From the NCBI GenBank assembly GCA_037043455.1, contig JAWPHD010005601.1, positions 62,001 to 126,000 on the forward strand: 64,000 nt of DNA, read 5' to 3'. The position numbers and the translations under genes are program-made. Shown here piece by piece: positions 35,640-48,704 of the stretch. The notes beneath the pieces are model-generated. The model did no database searches. It was not told the DNA's origin and saw only the letters and a program-made list of their open reading frames with translations. Within the stretch, counting starts at the first letter, position 1. Every line of letters begins with the position of its first letter. The DNA comes from Cyrtodaria siliqua (Eukaryota > Mollusca > Bivalvia > Adapedonta > Hiatellidae).

Positions 35640-38520
35640 GGCCGTACACAAGACGTTAGTCAGTTAGTGGAACAGATGTTGCACTGCCTCCGGGAAACAG
35701 GACTCATTTTTATAAGCTTGATAATGCTGTTGTCGTAGATAATGCAAAAATCACGAAAAATTATAATATTATCTTTTTTCCACCAGGCGTCTGCAAATGC
35801 AAATTGCAAGTTCATTGTAGATATGGCGGTAGATTGTTCACAACTTTTCATTTTTGTTACAGTCACACATTGTTACTGTAAACAGTTCACACTAGGAAAT
35901 TGAAAATGGTATCAAAGTAAACAATATCCTGTTTGTAATGACAGTAGTTAGACTACATTTTCAACTCAGTGAATCAATTTGCAAAAACAATGAAAACAAT
36001 AATAATAATAATTATTGAGTCATTCGAGAGGCAATTAAAACTGTAAATAACAGCGAGTCACATTAGAAAAATATGATTATTCGACTCAAGGCAGAGCTAA
36101 ATATTATTATGTTGTCATTATGCGGATGCTGTCCATAGCTACTGCAAATATTATTTAAGAAGTATTATGAAAACCATTTATATAAGAATAATTTGTTGGA
36201 CACCATCTACTTGATGGAGAAATGTTGATCACGCCATAATGTTAGCCTGCTGTTATCATCATCGTTGTTGAGCACAATGTTTTCAGCTCCTGCTGGTATT
36301 ATTTAACTCCAAGGCTGTTGGTGAAATCGTGCTTTATGATGGTAACCATGTAATTGGAGTGTTTATGCAATATGTTTTCTTACTGCGGATAAGTATATCT
36401 CAAGAGTTTGTTGATATCAGCTAATTTTAACTTGTTGCTGTTGACTGTTGCTGCTAATAAAAGTTGTTGGTCTGACAATGGAGGCAATGCATATTCATGA
36501 CCCAGAGCGGTAGGTTACGTCATACTGTCTGGGCGTGCGTCTATGATAGTGCGGAAGCATTGTGTTGGATATGGCGTTATTTTCAATTGAATTAATACTG
36601 TTTAACAGTTTAAAATCAATTCATGCCTCCATTGCCTTTCTTCTAAATTGACTGTTTATAAAACATCCAATGCTTTTCGTCTAGCGATCAGCTTTACATT
36701 TATTCAGTTTGCGTACAATGATGTCTTCATTACAGTTATTTATATACGGATGCTGTTGCTGTTGCTGCTTAATTATGATTGGGTCTCTATCACTTCTTTC
36801 AAGATTTATTTTGTTTCATTCTCTCGAACATTTTGCCTTATATTTCAGTTTGTGTAACCATTAAGTTCGCTTAACAGGTCATAGAGTCCTCCAGTGTAGG
36901 TATTTTCGTGTAACCATCAAGTTGACTTAGCACCAGTCAAAAGTTTCTATGTCGGTATCGGATGCAATGTGTGAAACAGGTAATAGAGTCCTCCAGTGTT
37001 GGTATTGTATGTAAAGTTCCACTTTTTACCTGTTATACAAGATAAACCTACGCTACATAGCAGCTTTGTGATTTTCGAAACTATGTCGAGTTTGGGAATA
37101 TATCCCTACATTTGTTTAATACATTCATATTAAATGCATCGACAGAGCTTGATCAGTGATGTACATATTCAAGACATGGACAAAAGTTACATACTTATCA
37201 TAATGCCTCAATTTAAGGCTATTCAATTTGATCATTGGTTTAGTGTTGGGCCAATCTATTAGATCGATGAGGTTTCATTATCTTGCACCAGGTTGATGTT
37301 TTATTTATCCTGCACCAGGTATTTTTGCAAGGGGTTCATTGAAGTTTAGTTATCTGTTCCTTTTCGGCTTGTCCCTAGTCAATACACAGCACTTTAAACC
37401 AATAAGTGCATGGTCACTAACTTATAAAACCACTTCTGTGCTGTGTCGATTCAAAATAACAACTTCTCTGCAGGGTTCCACACTACAGTGTGTGTGTTGT
37501 GTGTGTAGCTCTGGGGTTTATAGTCAATAGTCATAGTCAAAGTTATATAAACACCGGGCGTCAAAAAGGTATATGCACAATAGAACCTGGGCAGGTTGCA
37601 CATTGTATTTTAATAACACATTTCCTCCAAGTTTTAGGTTGTCATACAAGAAGGTGATAAATGAGATAAAAGTCGTTCCAATAGTCAGCATCACGATGAC
37701 ATCTTTATGTATTAGTTAAAGGGAGTTTACACAGTTGTGTGGCTAACCTTTTTTTAATGCGGGCTAGTTTACTTGAAAAGGATACATGTTCTTCGTGTAT
37801 TGTTGTCGGAGTGTTAGATGGTTTAGCCTTTAGATAGTTGTAGATCGTTATGCAAGTACTTGGTATTTCTATTGTGGCTGATAAAACAATGGAGCACCGA
37901 CAAAAATTGAGCTTGAAGCCTATAAACAGTCATGTACCGATTGATTGACTTACTGTTCATCAGTTGCTTAGGTACCTGATGATGATGATTGATTACAAAA
38001 GTCTTAAAACGATCGTAGGTCAAAGGTAAAAATGCAGTTAAAGTCATGTTTAAAATAGAAATAAACTTGATTATCCAGGAGACAAAGGTTAATACACTTG
38101 GGAAAATGTGCATATTGTACACAAACAAATGTATGTCAGTTGTTTGCTGACTGAAATGAAAATAACCACGGCACGCGAATCAGTAGGAAAGATACATGCT
38201 TTATCAGAAATCATTCAGCGTTCTAAGTCTGCAACTGAGTAACATGTACATGTTACACTTCATATCATTTAACCGATTAAGATCGATATTCCTGATGCTA
38301 ATTTAGGAACGTTTAACAGTCAGTTTGTTTTTCGAGACACACATTACAGTTAAATCATCCTCCAACCTTTCCATACTGGATAACTTTCTGACATTTATTT
38401 ATTTTGCCAACATCTGATGCATCAACACATGGGGTCGTGGAGTAATGATTGAGGGAGGGAAATACTCATTAAATGTTTTATATGTTGTCGTTGTTTGGTC
38501 TTAAATACTTCCTCGGCTTT
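35640..38520. other. No gene seen
   Basis: Non-coding by eye. Only short ORFs without signatures and minor tracts such as GTTGCTGTTGCTGCT near 36750. Confidence 0.5.
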
Positions 38521-38524
38521 CATG

Positions 38525-38810
38525 GCGTTATTCTATCAATCCTGTAGCAAGGACAAGGGCCAGCAAGCGGCTAAACAGTTATGCTGCTAAGGCGATAATA
38601 GATATTGGGGGCCTTTATGTGCTACACCCAGACATTCAGGCTGATGATACCTGTCTTGAACAGGATGGTGTTCATTTATCACATTGTTTCTTAAACCAGT
38701 TAGCATACCCAAACATTCCGGCTGATGATACCTGTCTTGAACAGGATGGTGTTCATTTATCAAATGTGAGGAACAACTTGTTTCTTAACCAGTTAGTGGC
38801 TCGATTTTAA
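38525..38810 (+). pseudogene. SGNH-hydrolase C-terminal fragment with internal duplication
   Basis: The frame reads RYSINPVARTRASKRLN, then DTCLEQDGVHLS, then FLNQL, which resembles the last part of an SGNH/GDSL-like esterase domain with its Asp-x-x-His motif (DGVH). Such domains are known as host enzymes and inside DIRS/Ngaro-type retroelements and LINE ORF1s. The DGVHLS segment occurs twice, exactly 81 bp (27 codons) apart. TAA ends the frame at 38808-38810, and an in-frame TAA lies upstream near 38502, so only a fragment remains. Confidence 0.5.
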
Positions 38811-40100
38811 TTTTGGCAACGTTTCTGTTTTGGGCGTGGCATTAGGATATTTTGCTTTTGGTAGGCGCTCTTCGCTACTGCCAAAAAATGTTTCCCCTCT
38901 TTTTGGCGGTGGATGGGAGCCTGAACACTCTATGACTTGGAGTGTCCAGGCACCCATCCATATGGCGGGCAGCGAAGGTGTGCAAGGAAGGACATATACG
39001 TTTCAGTTTAACTTTATTCAGCTCCTGTATACCCAGAGACTGAATTGTAATCTAAACATAAATTATATACAAATTTGCTGTCCGTACGAATTGCTAAAAA
39101 ACATTTTAATTGATTGAATTCGGTGCACTTGTAATTATGCTTGAATATCAACCGTGCTTTCAACCCTTGCTTAAATCAGAAAAGTTGCTTTCATAATGAA
39201 CATTTAATTTGGTGCACATGTATTTATGTCCTTAATATTGTAATATTCAATTTGCTTTTTTGCTTAATGCTTTCTGCTGTAAGGGCTTGCCATAATGGTC
39301 TTTTGTGCTTACCGGCAGCCCAATTGTTAAACATTCAATCCATGCCACGCCCAATATTTGCCAAATATATTAAAGTTTAAAAAATATATTTATGTGTTGT
39401 TATTACAGTGCTCCCCAATAATTAGCTTTAACGTCCTCCGCTTCGAAGTGTTTGTGAGATTAAACAACGTGCGAGAAATACACTTCATCGGGGGAAACTA
39501 TAACTAGTCAAAGTTCGCTTATTATTTTCTGTTGTACGAAGAGTTTTAGATCCTTTGAATGCCAATTGAGAAAATCCAACAACGCGTAACCGTAAGGCGT
39601 TAGCCTATGATCGCTACTAAATTACTTTGCTTCTAATCATCCGTAAATTGTCTTTGTTTGAATATGATGAATAAGTAGAAAATTAATTTCTCTTGAGTCG
39701 TAAAGATGCTCCGATAGAGAGCATTTAGTTTGCACGTGCAAAGCTTGATAGGTTTGATGCGCTTAGTCATTCAACGATGAGTGCGCCTACTGAACGGACG
39801 TGTTTTTGTTTTGAGTTAAATCATGGAGCGCAGTGTACAACTGGAAAATAAAGAATCCATATAGTCTCAATTAAGTCAAGTTTTGGCAGGATTAAGGACA
39901 CAAGTAAAATCTTAAACGAAGAGGTACAGGGGAATTCGTTCACTGTGAATTGTGAAGTTAATAAAGTGGGAAGGACTGTAACTAATGTTGGAATAACTTG
40001 TAGTCCAACCCAATTGCTTTTTTTTTCATGCTTATTATGCCACTGTTTATATATGTGTGTAATGTATAATGAAGCTTGCATTAAAATATTATTAAACTAA
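38811..40100. other. No gene seen
   Basis: Non-coding by eye. The ORF at 38830-39117 has no recognisable domain. Confidence 0.4.
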
Positions 40101-40113
40101 AAAAGTTAATAAA

Positions 40114-40460
40114 ATGTTAAAAACGGATAAACACATATTTTGGAATACATTTGGAAACGCAGTGCAATACGAATTTAATTGGGAATTGGATGAGTTATGC
40201 CAAGCTTTCTGGGCCTTACAATACGGAAAAGTGGAGTATGTTACAGAGCTGGTTAACAAAGTCAGTGACAAAGTCAGAAAATGAATAAACTGATAAGAAT
40301 TGCAAACACTTCCGATTCAGGTTGGGGTACGATAAGACAATACGAGTCAAATCCAAGATTTTCGCGGCTTAAACGGAAAAGGAATAATAATTCACAAAAG
40401 AAGAATTGGTCTAAAAGTACAATGGGGTATCCTCTTTTTGGCGGTGTGTTTCATTTCTGA
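40114..40460 (+). pseudogene. gag-like fragment, frameshifted
   Basis: Two short ORFs overlap at ATGA (40281-40284). The first (40114-40284) has FNWELDELCQAFWALQYGK; the second (40281-40460) has LIRIANTSDSGWGTIRQYES. Read across a frameshift they resemble the basic ORF1 of DIRS/Ngaro-type elements of marine invertebrates, as I remember the pattern. The zinc knuckle expected further on is not seen. Confidence 0.4.
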
Positions 40461-40976
40461 AAATTGAGCAGGCGACATTTCCAAAAAAAAAGGAGAAAAA
40501 AACAGAACGTTTTGATGTTATCCAGGGAACAACGTCAACTACAACAGCTTCAGCAGCATCAACAGCAATAACAGCGGTAGAGAAAATGGTGCTTCAGACG
40601 AGATTGCCCCAATTGCAATGGTCAACAAAGTGTCGGAATTCATCAATCCGTCAAACAGTGAACAGACTGAGACAGCTTTGAAAGATAAGTATTTGTTTGA
40701 TTTTTTTGTGTGATACATCGAGCTATTACCAAGATGAGAATAGACAGTTAAATAGTTAATGTTCTTGTTGTTCCATGTTTAAAACTGACGGTATTTGGAC
40801 CGTTGTTATATAGAGATGATCGTTTCATTTCAATTATAGAAGATTGGTTTGAATTACCGACTTCAAAAGATTGGGCTTTTTTGAAAATGGAGATTTGAGA
40901 TTTCAAATATTGGTAATGAAAGCAAATGTTCAGTAGAAAAAGAAAGATAAACGAGTTCTATACAATTAAATAGAAA

Positions 40977-41118
40977 AGGCAGAGTTATGTCCCTTATGTC
41001 AAATGGGTCCTTATGTCAAATGGGTAAAGATACGGATATTTTAGATAGAAATTTATTTGTATTAAACAGGAAAGGCAGAGTTATGTCCCTTATGTCAAAA
41101 GGTTAAAGATACGGATAA
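40977..41118 (+). repeat. Short tandem duplication
   Basis: AGGCAGAGTTATGTCCCTT plus ATGTCAAA and AAAGATACGGAT occur twice, about 90 bp apart. Confidence 0.8.
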
Positions 41119-41689
41119 GAAGACGTGGTTGCCATGAGAATCACCAAGATAGAATATCAAGATGTTGATAACATACATATATAATATGGTATATATATAG
41201 GATATAAATGCATATGTAATTGATAACGGTGTGCTTGCAATTACCTATGTGAAATAGTGAGATGTGATGATATAGGGTATATATATATATACGATCAGTG
41301 CTCATCTCGCAGGGATGATCCAACGTCGACGTGGTTATGATTCAGACCTTAGTTATTCAGTTGAAATAACAAAAATACGGCTCTTTCCAGGGCTATGTTA
41401 AAACAGTTAAAATAATTAAAACTTAAAACCAGGCTCAAACCACCTCTATATAACGAGGTACGCGAGTGCTGCTTTCATTGCTCATCTGGTGGCAAGGCCC
41501 CGAATAAATGATGACGTCCGGGTGTAAGTTTCTCTCCTTGTATACGGGTTAACGGCCATGTTTCACAAGCTTTAATTTGGTAGTAAACCAAGCGTAAAAC
41601 TCCTTCATTTGCTTTAGGTACACGCCCACTATCATTATTTACAGATATAGTAGCAGGACTGGAGCCCAAGTAAGTAACGATAGGGCAGT

Positions 41690-41765
41690 GTCAGATCCCG
41701 CCCCGCAGAAGATGCTGTCGGGACGGGCCGGCAGTGCGCCCGCCGCGAGCGACGGGATCCTGCCT
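41690..41765. other. GC-rich island with inverted ends
   Basis: About 70 bp of strongly GC-rich sequence in an AT-rich landscape, bounded by GATCCCG (41694) and CGGGATC (41753). It contains several GGCGG/GCCGG-type words. Function unknown. Confidence 0.5.
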
Positions 41766-41799
41766 AGGTCAATATCAGCAGTATTAACTTTATAGGGTG

Positions 41800-44240
41800 A
41801 TTACCAGCCACATTCTGAAGTTAATACCATTCATATAAATCAGAGGCATTTACTTTCCGATGTTCTATTCCTAATAGTATGTCATAAACTATTCAAGTGC
41901 ACCCCGTCACATGCATTGCTATTTGCATTGTACTTCATATCTGATTTCATTGGATTCGTTATTAACAGGTGTAATATATAGGACTTGTAACGTGGCATGG
42001 ATATATGCATAGATAACCTGTAACGTGTCTATGTATTACAATTTATTAATGTAATGATAAGAAACTGTAAAAGTTTAAATCAATAAAATATCTATCTATA
42101 TTTCCGCCCGTCTGCTGTTTGCTGCATGTCTTTCGGTCGATCGGGCGGGCGGGCGGTGTGTCGGTCTAGCTTTCTTTCTTTATATAAAGACTCGCTTTAT
42201 AGTAATTAATCTGTAACAAATATACATGTAGATCTTGCTATTGCAAATACTTCTAACTGACATCTTAGTTTCGAACACAGCGATTTACTCACATGTGGCT
42301 GTATCGGTGTTAGGAACTAAAAACAATTAAAAAAATAAAAAAATAATGTTATTTGTTGAAAACAAACATATTTTAAGTTTTCTGAAAAATATATCTCAGC
42401 GTATCGTAGTTATAGACAAGGTTTGAAGCTCTCTCTGGTCAACATTTGTTACCTAACTGTTTTCATCAATTATTTCACAGGCAAAATTCCAAGAATTATC
42501 CACAAATCTGAGCTGGTTGGAACCGTATGTCATTCTTATTTTCTTCTTTTTTTTTTTAATTTATGCAGCCACCTGTGGATTTACTGCTCTAATGATTGTT
42601 ATAATAAACATACTTTACCGGATGTTTCTTCTTGGCCGCTGTGTTTAATAACAGCAGTTTACGACGTAGACAATTTTCATTTTTTCAGTAACGACATCTT
42701 ACTCTCCACAAATAGCGTAAATAATCCATTTGGACGCTAAAACACAAAAGATAATAATTAGCGTTAACAATTGAATGAAAAAGTAACATCACATAAATCT
42801 CTCTAAAATATTAAGTTCGTGAAAACATACAATCATCGGCAACAGTGCGGTTATATTTGTATTTTAGCTGACTAAAATTAACAAACATTGCTATGAATAT
42901 TTATTGTATTACTTTCTTGGTTTGATTTAATAACCCCCGAACAAGTGCTTCCCCTTATTTTTGTTTCATCTTTTAAAATAAAATTGATATGTTTACTTAC
43001 TTTTGGTTTTGCCGCTAACCATCATTTGACTAAATATTTGTTGAAATTCTAATGACTATTTAGTTATATTCCTTCGTAATTTCTATTTTTACGCTAGATA
43101 CATTACTTACTGTTAGATATTTTTAATTAATCGTGAATTGTTATTTTCACTTTTATCGCTATTCCAATGTAATTGATAAGCTAACAACATATCCTATGTC
43201 ACTGTTGTCGTATTTTTTCAAATAAATTATGCCTAACTGTTAAGTCAAACGTCTGTCAGATGTGACTGTTAACCGAATTCTTTGTTTTACTAATTATGAC
43301 CTATGATTTAAACGTCTTGCTAAACGAAACATTATAACATCAGTTAATAAGTCTTATTCTTGCTCTAACTTTATTATTTATATATTCATAAAACGTACTA
43401 GCTTATTATGAACTCAGTTATCATATAAACCTGACACAGAATAATCCTGGATATTAATCAAATATCTGAAAAAACGAACCTAACCATCTGTTCGAGTTCT
43501 TCCTTAAAAACAAGAGCCCAAAGAATCATTAGACGCTCAACTTGCTAAAGTGGCTCTTAAGTCAGTTTCTGAAGTTAAGACCTATGATTCTCACGGCTAC
43601 ATGAGATGTAAAGAGACATTTTTTCGTGTATATTTTCATTTTAGTTTGATTCTCATATCCCGCAATGATGGGTCATTGGTGACCTCATTGACATGCACTG
43701 AAAACAAACGTAAAACATGTTATTCATACGTAACTAAACACAAACATAACAGTATTTAATGCCTGTGTTCCGCAGAAGCTTCAACCATTGTTGATACAAG
43801 TAAGACCTCTCGGGTGCACAGATGATTATAATTTAAAAATGTGGGGTCAAAGGTCAAATTATTTCAGATAAAACGTGATATAAAATACCAAATGCCCCGG
43901 TTGATGTGCATTAACAGGTGCGAATTGTCAGTGATTGGAACACCATCACCCCCACCCTATCTCGACCCACAACACCTCTTCCCTAAACCTTTTAAAATCC
44001 GAGAATTTAGCTGTTGTTGTTTTGCTTTTGGTTGTTATTGGTTGTCAACTGTTTTCTTAAAGTCGCCCCAACCATCTAAAATCCTATATCCTCACGTTCT
44101 TAAGGAAACGTTGTACCTCACTTTAATTATCTAATTTTACTGGCTTCAGAAATATACCCAATTGTTTATAAATATTGCCAATCTGATCAAATTGTTTGTT
44201 GAAAAAATAAAAGTATAACCATGAACAGTGGCCTATAATT
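41800..44240. other. No gene seen
   Basis: AT-rich. A short GGGC run lies at 42140-42155. ORFs such as 42423-42740 and 43841-44134 have no recognisable domain. Confidence 0.5.
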
Positions 44241-44249
44241 ATGATCAAA

Positions 44250-46060
44250 ACACCCAATGAACAAGACGCTCAAGAGGTTCTGCGGACGCTATACTGGTAA
44301 CATGGTCAGGGTCAAGTTCGAGTGTGGTATGGCTGGTTTACAAACTTTAGCAAACAATAGCTATTTTTATTCAAACAAGGGTCAACAATTTGCTCTTTCT
44401 ACTCTTTGACTGGTTATTGAACTTGTTCAAAATGTCATTAATTTAGACGTCATGAAGAAGTTTGTTAAAAGTCAGATTAAAAATTAAAGAGCAAGAATGT
44501 TAGTAAAGCAAAGTTTGGCATTTTAAAATAGTTAAACTGACATTACTGTCGTTTGCAGTTTCTAGTACAACTGGGTCTTTGAATGTGACAACCGCTGTCT
44601 TTATGACCGAAGTAACTACAAAAAAGAAAATATTAAGCAAAATTAATATTGGAGGAGGGATGGAGGATTGGGTGTGAGTCAGATATGGCTGATGTTTGAA
44701 ACCTATCACATCTTTTATCATATTAACACTTTGAACAAGTTTGGTTATAATGATTAAATGAAAACGAAGGAGCTTACGATGAGCTAGAAGGTTAACACAT
44801 GTTAACTGGTTCAAGGGACATACATCTGCCGTTTCTAGTCCGACATGGCTAGATGTCAATGTGTCTACACTTTCTTCCATGACCGAGATAACTATAGAAA
44901 GCATGCAGAGGTGGTGGATGAGACGAGGATAGTTGGAAGAAGGACGAGTCAGCTATGACTATTTCTCAAACTTGTCCGAGCTGATACTGATGTTAACATT
45001 GTAAACAAGTTTGGTAAAGATCCAATGAAAAATTGGGAACAATAATATATGCATCAAGCTAAAATAGTACTTTTCATTCAATCTAGGGTCAAACTGGTTA
45101 TTAAACCTGTTCAAGCCTTTGTAGATAATCACTCTAACCAAAGTTGGGAAAGATTATGTGAAACATATTTTAGCATTTTTTAATAAATCAAGGGCCATTA
45201 CTCTGGTGTTACTCGGATCTAGCTGGCTTTCGAACTTGTCCGAACCTTTCTTAGTATCAACAATCTGGCCGAGTTTTATAAAGATCTTACAGGAACGGAA
45301 AGTGCTAGTGCGATCTAGCACCGATATGTCCAGTTTTTACATTTTAAATGATATAAACATCCAGCCAAAGATTAGTCAATATCATATAAAACTGAAGAAG
45401 CTAGAATAATATAGCTTTTTCAATACATTAAAGGCCACAAAACTCTGGTTTTACTAATCCAATCTAAGTGGTTATTGAACTTGTTTGTTAAAGATCAAAT
45501 ACAAAATGAAGGTCAGGCGCGTAGCCAGGCTTACGCCCGTACGCCCGGGCGTACAGTTCGCCAGAAAAAAAGAAAAAAAATGGTCCAAAAATTCAATAAA
45601 ATCCGAAGTGGGGTAGGGGTTAGGGGGCAAAAATTTCAGAATATTTTTGCTAAATATATTCAATGAGCGTGATATTAACGCCCAGCACATCTTCGCTTGA
45701 AAGAGAGATTGCCGCTTGGCTCTTCAGTTTAACAGAATTCACGGGGAGCTTCGCCCATCTGACCCTTTGCCCCTTTGCCCCTAAGAAACCCATCGGGCGT
45801 ACAGTTCAAATTCACCCAGCTACGCCTCTGAAGGTGCTAAAGTGTTAAGGTAGAATATGGCATTTTTCAGCAGAACAATTCAGTGCAATATCTAGGTTGG
45901 TTTCGAACTTGTCTCAGCTGTCATTTATAGAAAAACCCTGTTTAAAGTTGGTAAGGATCATGTGTAAAATGAAGGTGATAGAGAAGCGTTATCAAACGGC
46001 GGACGACGCGCCATCTCATAAGCTCGCACGGCCTTCGGCCAGTAGAACTAAAACATATAG
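44250..46060. repeat. Bivalve-type dispersed repeat cluster
   Basis: Diverged units in both orientations with phrases such as TCAAGGGCCATTACTCTGG, TTCGAACTTGTCCGA, CCAAGTTTGG-like and GGTTATTGAACTTGTTCA. The block ends in CGCGCCATCTCATAAGCTC then GGCCTTCGGCC near 46010-46040. I know this phrase set as a common dispersed repeat in bivalve DNA. No coding function. Confidence 0.6.
45514..45830. mobile_element. hAT-like MITE, 317 bp
   Basis: The left end CAGGCGCGTAGCCAGG and the inverted right end CAGAGGCGTAGCTGGG resemble hAT termini. Further inward GCGTACAGTT is mirrored. AAGGT occurs on both sides (before 45514 and after 45830), a partial target duplication. It sits within the bivalve-type repeat. 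Confidence 0.65.
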
Positions 46061-46072
46061 AGGATAGTTTTT

Positions 46073-46188
46073 GTTTTGTCTTGAAAAACATATTTTATTT
46101 CATCTCGAAGTGAGAAAACTATATATTCGTGAAAATATAAAGTTTTCTCACTTCGAGATGAAATAAAATATGTTTTTCACGACAAAAC
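46073..46188. repeat. Near-perfect palindrome, 48-bp arms
   Basis: 46073-46120 and 46141-46188 are inverted copies with a single mismatch and a 20-bp spacer. A third, partial copy is at 46480-46530. It is probably the core of a foldback MITE. Confidence 0.95.
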
Positions 46189-46199
46189 AACAAATTTTC

Positions 46200-48420
46200 T
46201 ATTTATTTTATGATTTTTCAAACAATTATTTAAGCAGTTTCAGTAACTAAACCGTTTTACACACGCTTCGTTCCTAGTCACGATGACGTAACGAAACGTT
46301 ACTTGACGTCACCTTTTTTGAAACCAATAACGTCACAGAAAGAAAGTAATTAAATAAACAATGGATTTAACAGTATAACAGTAGGAATATCTTGTGTTAC
46401 TGTGAATGCATTTTGTGTTGGTTGTACATTAAAAAAGTAGTCCCGGCAGCTACTGTGGAAATAAATAGAGGATATTTGTTGTTTTGGAGTGAATAACATA
46501 TTTTATTTCATCGAGAAGTGAGAAAACATTTTATTTTCACGAATTTTATTTTATGATTTTCCAAAAAGAAATTAAGGAAACTATGATATAACAACAAAAG
46601 TAGTCCCGGCAGCTACTGTGAAATAAAACTCTATATTCCACAGTGTGGTGTGGAATATCACTTTTATTTCACTGATAAAACACGGTATTTCATTGCTTGT
46701 CATAAAATAAAATCGGCTATTGTGTTCAAGAGATCAACTAACAGACCAGTAGAGCTAATACATTGATCTATGTATAAATAGTGTAAATGGTAATATACGA
46801 GGGTCGTTCAAATACATGTATTACGTGGACATTTTTACTTTTATAAATCAATTAAATTATATTATATAGCAATAAATGTTTATATTTTTTACTTTAATAT
46901 CCGTATATATTATAAAATCATTTGTCATTTGTGCGCTATGGCGTCGCCGTGAAAACAACAACAACCTGACGTTATAAATGATGAAAAATGCTAGAAATAA
47001 CAGACGTAATTGTTATTAAATGAGATTATTGTATTATACATGGTTTGCATTAAGTACATTATACAGTTGAATAATCATGTTGTATAAGTATACCACAGCT
47101 TCGGAAAGAGATCATACGAGTTCGATGCAGTTTAGCAGGAATATTTAAAATATCCAAAAGACATGTTTATTGAACATATATCAGTATTCTTAATTTATTA
47201 ACACATATATTTTGAAGAACATATGTAAGATTTTAACATTTTATGGTTTTGTATTTCATTTTTTATTGAACATTTTTGTTTCATTAAAAGTTCCTATTCA
47301 GTGCTCCATGATTTTGTCTGACGTCATCAATTACAACTTAAAGCGAAGAAGTGTTCGTCTACTTATTTATATTTATCATAGTTCTACTTGTTCAACATTC
47401 ATAAAATTTCATAATTGTAATTTTGGAATACCAGTGACAATGTTACTTTAGTTTTGTGTATTTTTGCCGACGATTTTCCTTTTATTTAGCCATTCCCGAA
47501 ATGCAGTGTTATGAAATACAGACGTCAAATTTTGGACTGCTCCTTAGATGGGTTTCTCGCCCTATTATATCATTCATTGCAACGTAACTAGACATGGTAT
47601 CGAGTTTTTATTTAAATCATTTGATTTCTTATAAGTTGGATTACAACATGAATCTTAAAGGATGAGTGTGATATACGTCTCACACCACAATTAATTTTCC
47701 ATAGGGTCCCATTGTAATGTTTTTGTTCGTGGCATAGAGATAAAAAAGATTTTGCAACATGTATTTATGCTTAAATTCTTCATTGATCCAATATCTGCAT
47801 GTTATTAACTTTTAACGAATATTTACCAGATTGATTTTTTTTAATTTCATGTTTGCGTGACACCTATCAAAATTTAGACAAAAATACAACCCAGTGGAGA
47901 TTAGACCCATGATGTGTAAAATGAGGCAGAATTAGCTAGAAATCTTATATCAACATGCATTTTTCTGTGATATCTTCCTAAAATGCTGTAGATTTAGAAC
48001 CTGGTAAAGATAAATCAATGTATCCTGTAAAATATAGAAAAGCGAACTTGTTTTTTTAATCTACCTCCTTCATCTGTAGGGCATGAGTATTCAAGGGAGA
48101 TAATAGTGTTGTGAGTCCTATAGCAAAAGTCCACGAATTATTTGAACAGCCCTCGTCTATCTCTGTGTTTTGATATTCTCGGTGTTCAATTCGATAGTTT
48201 GTACGACCGTATTTGGAAATGATCCAATTATCGTATCTCAAGCACATATCATATTACCGACATCTAGACTATTTTGTAGAACAACAAACGTGACCGACAA
48301 TCGACAAGATATATTATCGTTACCCAATGTGGTAAACAAAACTCTTAAAGGGACACATATCATATTGTTGACTTTAAACCTACTTGCATGAATTAAATGA
48401 CAATTTCTCTTTACATTGTT
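46200..48420. other. No gene seen
   Basis: Mostly AT-rich. GTAGTCCCGGCAGCTACTGT is repeated at 46438 and 46600 near the palindrome family. No supported ORF. Confidence 0.5.
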
Positions 48421-48429
48421 TCGTCTTAT

Positions 48430-48595
48430 TCTACCATAGGTTTAAATATATTATTGGTGCAATATAATTAGCAGTTAATAATCTGCAAAAACAATTTGTT
48501 TTATTCTATTTGTATAATTATTATTAATGATTGAACAAATTCAAGTTATGTAGAAAAACTAATTGGACGCCGTGAGTTTTTGAAAAATCAAGATT
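48430..48595 (+). repeat. Dispersed repeat of about 160 bp
   Basis: Matches 16895-17060 and, inverted, 62030-62175 (GGTGCAATATAATTA, TTAATGATTGAACAAAT, GTAGAAAAACTAA). Confidence 0.75.
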
Positions 48596-48603
48596 TAATA
48601 GAT

Positions 48604-48640
48604 ATGAGTGAGTGAGTGAGTGAGTGAGTGGGTTTTGGGT
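48604..48640. repeat. GAGT/GGGT microsatellite
   Basis: (GAGT)n followed by GGGTGGGTGGG; a second short GAGT run is at 48685. Confidence 0.9.
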
Positions 48641-48704
48641 GGGTGGGTGTCTTGGGCGGGCGAACGAGCAGGCGGGCGAGAGAACGAGTGAGTGAGTGAA
48701 TTTT

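Noticed and set aside
38830..39117. 95-codon ORF downstream of the SGNH fragment
   Set aside because: No domain signature, and the upstream frame ends with TAA before it.
41475..41669. 64-codon ORF on the minus strand
   Set aside because: No recognisable domain and no supporting context; it may be chance.
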